Position numbers and translations under genes: made by a program. The notes below the pieces were generated by a model. That model worked only from the letters and a program-made list of their open reading frames with translations, did not search any database and had not been told where the DNA came from. From Curtobacterium caseinilyticum (GTDB lineage: Bacteria > Actinomycetota > Actinomycetes > Actinomycetales > Microbacteriaceae), in contig NZ_JAUCMN010000006.1 in assembly GCF_030363035.1 (NCBI RefSeq), positions 124,001-188,000 of the forward strand: a stretch of 64,000 nucleotides of DNA. The letters run 5' to 3'. This document shows positions 60,057 through 64,000 of the stretch, in pieces; position 1 is the stretch's first letter, and each line of letters opens with the position of its first letter.

Positions 60057-60062
60057 GACCGG

Positions 60063-61124
60063 GTGCGCATCGTCATCGCTCCCGACTCCCTGAAGGGCAC
60101 CGCCACCGCGGCCGACACCGCCGACGCCGTCCGTTCCGGATGGGTCGCCGAGCGGCCGGACGACGTCGTCACGACCGTCCCGATGGCCGACGGCGGCGAG
60201 GGGACGATCGCGGCCTTCGCGGCCGCGTTCCCCGGTGCGGAGCGGGTCTCCGTGACGGTGACGGGTCCGGCCGGCACGCCCGTCGACACCCACTGGCTGC
60301 GGCTGCCGGACGGCCGCGCGGTGGTGGAGCTCGCGGCGACGAGCGGGTTGCCGCTGCTCGCCGGTGCGCTGCAGCCGGAGACGGCGACGAGCCGCGGGTT
60401 CGGCGAGGCGATCGCGGCGGCACTCGACGCCGGGGCGACCGGGCTCGTGCTCGGCATCGGGGGCAGCGCCTCGACGGACGGTGGGCGGCCGGTGCTCGAG
60501 GCGCTCGGACTGGTCGTTGCCGCGGACGGCGGCCTCGACCGTTCGGCCCTGCGTGCCCTGCCGGCGGGCGGGGTCGTCGTGCTGAGCGACGTGACCTCGC
60601 CGCTGCTCGGACCCGCCGGCGCGGTCGCGGTGTTCGGGCCGCAGAAGGGCGTCACGCCGGAGTCCGCTCCGGCGCTCGAGGCACGGCTGGCCGACTGGGC
60701 GGGGCGCTTCCCCGAGGTCGACCCGGCGACGCCCGGTGCGGGTGCCGCGGGTGGTGTCGGGTTCGGCCTGATCGCCTGGGGTGCCACGGTCGCGTCGGGT
60801 GCGCGCGCTGTCGCCGACGTGCTCGGGCTGCCCGCGCTGCTCGACGGCGCCGACGTCGTCGTGACCGGCGAGGGGCGCTTCGACGAGCAGAGCGCAGCGG
60901 GCAAGGTGCCGTCGGTCGTGCGGGCGCTCGCCGCCGAGCACGCTCCCGGCGCGCGGGTCCTGCTCGTCGCCGGCGAGGTCGAGGCTCCGCTCGACGACTA
61001 CGACGCGGCGGCGTCGCTCGTGGTGCTCGCGACGCAGACGACCGGCGAGCCGGACGACGCGCTGCGCGATCCGCTGCGGTTCGCGAGGATCGCCGGGCAG
61101 CGGTTGGCGCGGCTCGTCGGCTGA
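60063..61124 (+). CDS. Glycerate kinase (GlxK/GarK family)
   Basis: 353 residues. [10 protein letters not shown] at the N-terminus, PMADGGEGT near residue 41, [11 protein letters not shown] near 134 and [14 protein letters not shown] near 275 are the four family motifs, all intact. Phosphorylates D-glycerate to 2-phosphoglycerate. Follows the oxidase gene closely; it could feed photorespiration- or sugar-acid-derived glycerate into glycolysis. A 19-bp array follows its stop. Confidence 0.93.
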   Translation: MRIVIAPDSLKGTATAADTADAVRSGWVAERPDDVVTTVPMADGGEGTIAAFAAAFPGAERVSVTVTGPAGTPVDTHWLRLPDGRAVVELAATSGLPLLAGALQPETATSRGFGEAIAAALDAGATGLVLGIGGSASTDGGRPVLEALGLVVAADGGLDRSALRALPAGGVVVLSDVTSPLLGPAGAVAVFGPQKGVTPESAPALEARLADWAGRFPEVDPATPGAGAAGGVGFGLIAWGATVASGARAVADVLGLPALLDGADVVVTGEGRFDEQSAAGKVPSVVRALAAEHAPGARVLLVAGEVEAPLDDYDAAASLVVLATQTTGEPDDALRDPLRFARIAGQRLARLVG

Positions 61125-61159
61125 TCCCCCGACCAGCGGCCGCGGGCCCGGGGTGGGGT

Positions 61160-61301
61160 GTGCCCGGTCCTTCCCATGACGACCGCGATACCTGGTCGGA
61201 ACGGGCGTACTCGGTCGTTCGGAAGCACAGGTACGCCCGATTCCGCCCGGTACGCCCGATTCCGCCCGGTACGCCCGCATCCGCCCGGTACGCCTCGCGC
61301 C
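61160..61301. repeat. Leader plus 19-bp tandem array, locus 2
   Basis: A ~66-bp leader, about 75-80% identical without gaps to that at 34975, is followed by four 19-bp units of type GCCCGGTACGCCCGATTCC (61226-61301). The leader contains CGGGCGTAC, the inverse of the unit core. It lies between the glycerate kinase and alcohol dehydrogenase genes. Confidence 0.82.
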
Positions 61302-61420
61302 ACGCCCGCCCCGGGACACGAGGGGGACCCCAACGCAACCTCCCTGCCCCGGGATCGCGGGATCAGACTGGGTCGTGGGTCGCACCCGGCCCGCGAAGCA
61401 CCACCCCCACGAGGAGACCA

Positions 61421-62467
61421 ATGCGCACCGTCAACGCGTACGCGGCACCGTCGGCCACCGAGCCGCTCGTCAAGACCACCATCACCCGTCGTGACCTCGG
61501 CCCGAACGACGTCGAGATCGACATCGCCTACGCCGGCATCTGCCACTCCGACATCCACACCGTCCGCGGCGAGTGGGGCCCGATCCAGTACCCGCAGGTC
61601 GTCGGCCACGAGATCGTCGGGCACGTCTCGGCCGTCGGCTCCGACGTCACCAAGCACCAGGTCGGCGACCGCGTCGGCGTCGGCTGCATGGTGAACTCCT
61701 GCGGCGAGTGCGAGCAGTGCCTCGCCGGCCAGGAGCAGTACTGCCTCAAGGGCAACATCCAGACCTACGCGGGCGTCGACCCGGCCGACGGCTCGATCAC
61801 CCAGGGCGGGTACTCCGAGGCCGTCGTCGTCAACGAGGACTTCGTGCTCCGCGTGCCCGAGTCGCTCGACATCGAGAAGGTGGCGCCGCTGCTCTGCGCC
61901 GGCATCACGACCTACTCGCCGCTGCACCACTGGAAGGTCGGTCCCGGGTCGAAGGTCGCCGTCGTCGGCATGGGCGGCCTCGGCCACATGGCCGTGAAGA
62001 TCGCCGTCGCGCTGGGCGCCGAGGTGACCGTCCTGTCGCAGACGACCTCGAAGCAGGAGGACTCGCTCCGCTACGGCGCGAAGGCCCACTTCGCGACGAA
62101 GGACCCGGCGACGTTCGAGGAGCTCGCGGGCTCGTTCGAGCTCGTCATCAACACCGTCTCCGCGAAGATCCCGATGGCGTCGTACCTCGGCCTGCTCAAG
62201 GTCGACGGCACGCTGGTCAACGTCGGCGCCCCGTCGGAGCCGCTCGAGGTGCCCGCCTTCGCGCTCATCCCGCGTCGCCTCAGCTGGGCCGGTTCGGCGA
62301 TCGGTGGCATCGCCGAGACCCAGGAGATGCTCGACTTCTGCGCCGAGCACGGCATCCTGCCGGAGACCGAGCTGATCAGCGCCGACCGCATCAACGAAGC
62401 CTACGAGCGCGTGCTGTCGTCGGACGTCCGGTACCGCTTCGTGATCGACGCGGCCACCTTCGCCTGA
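61421..62467 (+). CDS. Zinc-dependent alcohol dehydrogenase (YahK/AdhC type)
   Basis: 348 residues. Catalytic zinc ligands in [16 protein letters not shown] and VVGHEIVG; structural zinc cysteines in [18 protein letters not shown](P)-binding [15 protein letters not shown]. Belongs to the cinnamyl-alcohol-dehydrogenase-like branch, which reduces a broad range of aldehydes with NADPH. GAGGAG ribosome-binding site. Confidence 0.94.
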   Translation: MRTVNAYAAPSATEPLVKTTITRRDLGPNDVEIDIAYAGICHSDIHTVRGEWGPIQYPQVVGHEIVGHVSAVGSDVTKHQVGDRVGVGCMVNSCGECEQCLAGQEQYCLKGNIQTYAGVDPADGSITQGGYSEAVVVNEDFVLRVPESLDIEKVAPLLCAGITTYSPLHHWKVGPGSKVAVVGMGGLGHMAVKIAVALGAEVTVLSQTTSKQEDSLRYGAKAHFATKDPATFEELAGSFELVINTVSAKIPMASYLGLLKVDGTLVNVGAPSEPLEVPAFALIPRRLSWAGSAIGGIAETQEMLDFCAEHGILPETELISADRINEAYERVLSSDVRYRFVIDAATFA

Positions 62468-62573
62468 CGGCGTCCGTGGTCCCTGCGGCCGCCTCCGCCT
62501 GACGGCGACGGCGCGCGTCCCGACGTGACCGGTACCCGGGTGCGGTCACGTGAGGTGGTCGCGACCAGGTGAC

Positions 62574-62615
62574 GGACGGGAGGCGCGGTGCCGGCTGGCA
62601 CCGCGCCTCCCGTCC
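62574..62615. repeat. 42-bp palindromic element (family A, copy 7)
   Basis: Ends GGACGGGAGGC/GCCTCCCGTCC and a GCGCGGTGCC centre nearly identical to copy 1, with one mismatch in the whole palindrome. Lies between the alcohol dehydrogenase and AraC genes, both on the plus strand, so it probably terminates the former. Confidence 0.85.
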
Positions 62616-62643
62616 GTCGTCCCGGGCGGTGCACACCCGCGCT

Positions 62644-62708
62644 GTCCGCAGAACGCGAGCGCCCAGTCCGCGTCACGCGACGCGCCCGCTTCGTCCGCAG
62701 AACGCGAG
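62644..62708 (+). promoter_or_regulatory. Direct repeats upstream of the AraC gene
   Basis: GTCCGCAGAACGCGAG occurs exactly at 62644-62659 and 62693-62708, 49 bp apart (start to start). AraC-type proteins bind direct repeats, so these may be autoregulatory sites; the second lies across the ribosome-binding site. Confidence 0.5.
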
Positions 62709-62719
62709 AGGCTTGATCG

Positions 62720-63679
62720 ATGGACAACACGACGAACGAGGGACTCCGCTCCCTGGTTTCGGTGTCCGGTAACGACACCGACGGAGCGATCGCGGACCTC
62801 GCCGGCATGTACGCCGGCAAGACCTGGCACTCCGCACACGTCGACGACGACTACTGGTACCGCTACGTCGCCGTCGGCGACGAGCGGATGAGCGTCCGCC
62901 GGTCGCAGATGCACGGCACCCTGCGCGGTGACGTCGCGGTCGAGGGCGAGGTCGTGGTGCAGTGGATCGACTCCGGCACCGCGACCGTCGACACCGGCCG
63001 CAACGCCATCCGCATGCAGCCGGGCGTCCCGGTGCTGTTCCCGATCGAACAGCGCTTCGACATGGACTACCGCGACTGGGACCAGCGGCTCGTGCACCTC
63101 GACCGCGAGCTCGTGCTCGACGTCGCGGCGGAACGGCACCTGGTCGACGGCACGCTGTCGTTCGACCGCTTCACCCCGCCGACCGCGGCCGCCGTGGAGC
63201 GGTGGCGCGCCTCGGTCGCGTCGGCCGTCCGAGCACTGCGCGACGAGGGCGCCGGTTCGCTCGCGTGGCACGAGTCACAGCGCGACGTCGTGCGATCGCT
63301 GCTCGAGCTGTACCGCTTCCACGGCGAGCCCGCGCCGACCGGCTGGGGTGAGCACCGCAGTGCGCGCATCCGCGCCGCGGTGGACACCATCCACGAGCGC
63401 GCTCACGAACCCCTGACGGTGTCCGACGTCGCCGAGGCCGCCGACCTGAGCGTCCGAGGCCTGCAGGAGTCGTTCCAGCGGACGCTCGACCGGACCCCGA
63501 TGCAGTACCTGCGCGAGGTCCGGCTGCGCCGCGCGCACGCCGACCTGCTCCGGGCCGAGCCCGGGTCGGTGTCCGTGGCCGAGGTCGCCGCCCGCTGGGG
63601 CTTCACGCACATGGGCCGGTTCTCGGGCGAGTACCTGCGTCGGTTCGGCGAGTACCCCAAGCAGACGCTGCGGCGCTGA
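62720..63679 (+). CDS. AraC family transcriptional regulator
   Basis: 319 residues. A ~200-residue N-terminal domain of the cupin-like AraC-binding type, then a C-terminal double helix-turn-helix: LTVSDVAEAADLSVRGLQESFQ and VSVAEVAARWGFTHMGRFSGEYLRRFGEYP. Likely activates genes in response to a small aromatic or sugar ligand; no target is evident beside it, other than the upstream alcohol dehydrogenase. Confidence 0.93.
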   Translation: MDNTTNEGLRSLVSVSGNDTDGAIADLAGMYAGKTWHSAHVDDDYWYRYVAVGDERMSVRRSQMHGTLRGDVAVEGEVVVQWIDSGTATVDTGRNAIRMQPGVPVLFPIEQRFDMDYRDWDQRLVHLDRELVLDVAAERHLVDGTLSFDRFTPPTAAAVERWRASVASAVRALRDEGAGSLAWHESQRDVVRSLLELYRFHGEPAPTGWGEHRSARIRAAVDTIHERAHEPLTVSDVAEAADLSVRGLQESFQRTLDRTPMQYLREVRLRRAHADLLRAEPGSVSVAEVAARWGFTHMGRFSGEYLRRFGEYPKQTLRR

Positions 63680-63724
63680 CGTCGGACGTCCGCGCCGCGG
63701 GTGCGCTGCTCGACCGAGTCCCGG

Positions 63725-64000
63725 TCAGCCGACCTCGTCGCCCGACGGCAGAGCGCCGCACCAGTCGACGGACGACGCCTGCACGCTCGCCTCGAGCGCC
63801 CCGGAGGTCGCGTCCACGACGCTGACCAGGACCCCGGACGCGGACGCGGTGGTGACGGCGAGGAACTGGCTGTTCGGTGAGGGACAGACCGCGGTGACGC
63901 TCGCGTCGTCAGGCACCCGGACGGGCAGGCGTGCCGCGCGGCTCCCGTCCACACGCACGATGCGTTGGGCCAGGGTGCCGTCCGCGCGCACGTCGCCCAC
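63725..64000 (-). CDS. 3' end of a secreted or beta-propeller-like protein (partial)
   Basis: 91 codons are visible and the frame is open to the right edge of the window, so the N-terminus is missing. The sequence (VTAVCPSPNSQFLAVTT, LVSVVDATSGALEA) has the short beta-strand rhythm of a WD40/PD40 propeller blade. Convergent with the AraC gene across 45 bp. Function not assignable from this fragment. Confidence 0.55.
   Translation of the reverse strand: MGDVRADGTLAQRIVRVDGSRAARLPVRVPDDASVTAVCPSPNSQFLAVTTASASGVLVSVVDATSGALEASVQASSVDWCGALPSGDEVG

Noticed and set aside
7067..62615. Family A elements as inverted-repeat ends of insertion sequences
   Set aside because: Each 42-bp element is a complete palindrome by itself, pairs of elements do not bracket a transposase, and no target-site duplication is visible.

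Overview
The window is 64 kb of very GC-rich, densely coding DNA. It reads as the chromosome of a pigmented actinobacterium of the family Microbacteriaceae. A Curtobacterium-like organism is the best guess, inferred from the C50-carotenoid gene order (crtE-crtB-crtI-crtYe-crtYf-crtEb with a divergent idi), the number of plant-sugar transport operons, the many 4-bp ATGA/GTGA gene overlaps, and promoters that place a TANNNT box 6-8 nt before the start codon (leaderless mRNAs). I see no plasmid, prophage, insertion sequence or CRISPR array.

Layout. 1-5977: an exopolysaccharide block, with an O-antigen-ligase-like membrane protein (cut by the window edge), a flippase, a glycosyltransferase, a Wzc-type tyrosine autokinase and an acyltransferase-3 protein; a further rhamnosyltransferase-like enzyme lies at 14866. 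7124-14728 (minus strand): a family-5 solute-binding protein/ABC importer operon ending in an alpha/beta hydrolase and a GH1 beta-glucosidase, with a LacI-type operator upstream and a LacI regulator nearby. 17.5-21.5 kb: a small orphan protein, a GntR/MFS divergent pair sharing a perfect operator, and a translation-coupled pair of an acidic small protein and an Rv2629-like (bacterial eRF1-like) protein. 21.7-28.2 kb: a lactose/galactoside operon (binding protein, two permeases, GH2 beta-galactosidase). 28.3-36.3 kb: DUF3151, ABC-F, VapBC, SDR, YihY, DUF3618-like, MBL-fold and Gfo/Idh/MocA genes. 36.5-42.6 kb: the carotenoid cluster. 42.9-49.7 kb: CorA with a long leader, then a LacI regulator and a xylose/ribose-type sugar ABC transporter, joined by near-identical operators. 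49.9-56.2 kb: a degenerate HepT/MntA-like pair, dCTP deaminase, GNAT, CopD-CtaG, and a DUF6177-like pair. 56.4-64 kb: tRNA-Gly, a BLUF-TetR fusion, an AI-2E family permease, a sarcosine-oxidase-like flavoenzyme, glycerate kinase, zinc alcohol dehydrogenase, an AraC regulator, and the 3' end of a further gene.

The genes together describe a surface-living, light-exposed carbohydrate scavenger: three sugar uptake systems each tied to a glycosidase or LacI repressor, capsule synthesis, membrane carotenoids and a possible blue-light regulator.

The structure that ordinary gene calling does not explain is the repeats. A 42-bp palindromic element (consensus ends GGACGGGAGGC...GCCTCCCGTCC) occurs seven times. 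Most copies lie at gene 3' ends, but one lies inside the coding sequence of an ABC ATPase and one at the crtB/crtI junction, where it supplies the Shine-Dalgarno and start codon of crtI. A 53-bp palindrome occurs twice, each time beside a 42-bp element. Two 19-bp tandem arrays, 26 kb apart, are each preceded by the same ~66-bp leader, which carries the array core in inverted orientation. The best single-protein leads are the BLUF-TetR fusion that has lost the glutamine essential for BLUF photochemistry, a GH1 gene whose start codon has become ATC, and a toxin-antitoxin-like pair that has lost both sets of catalytic residues.
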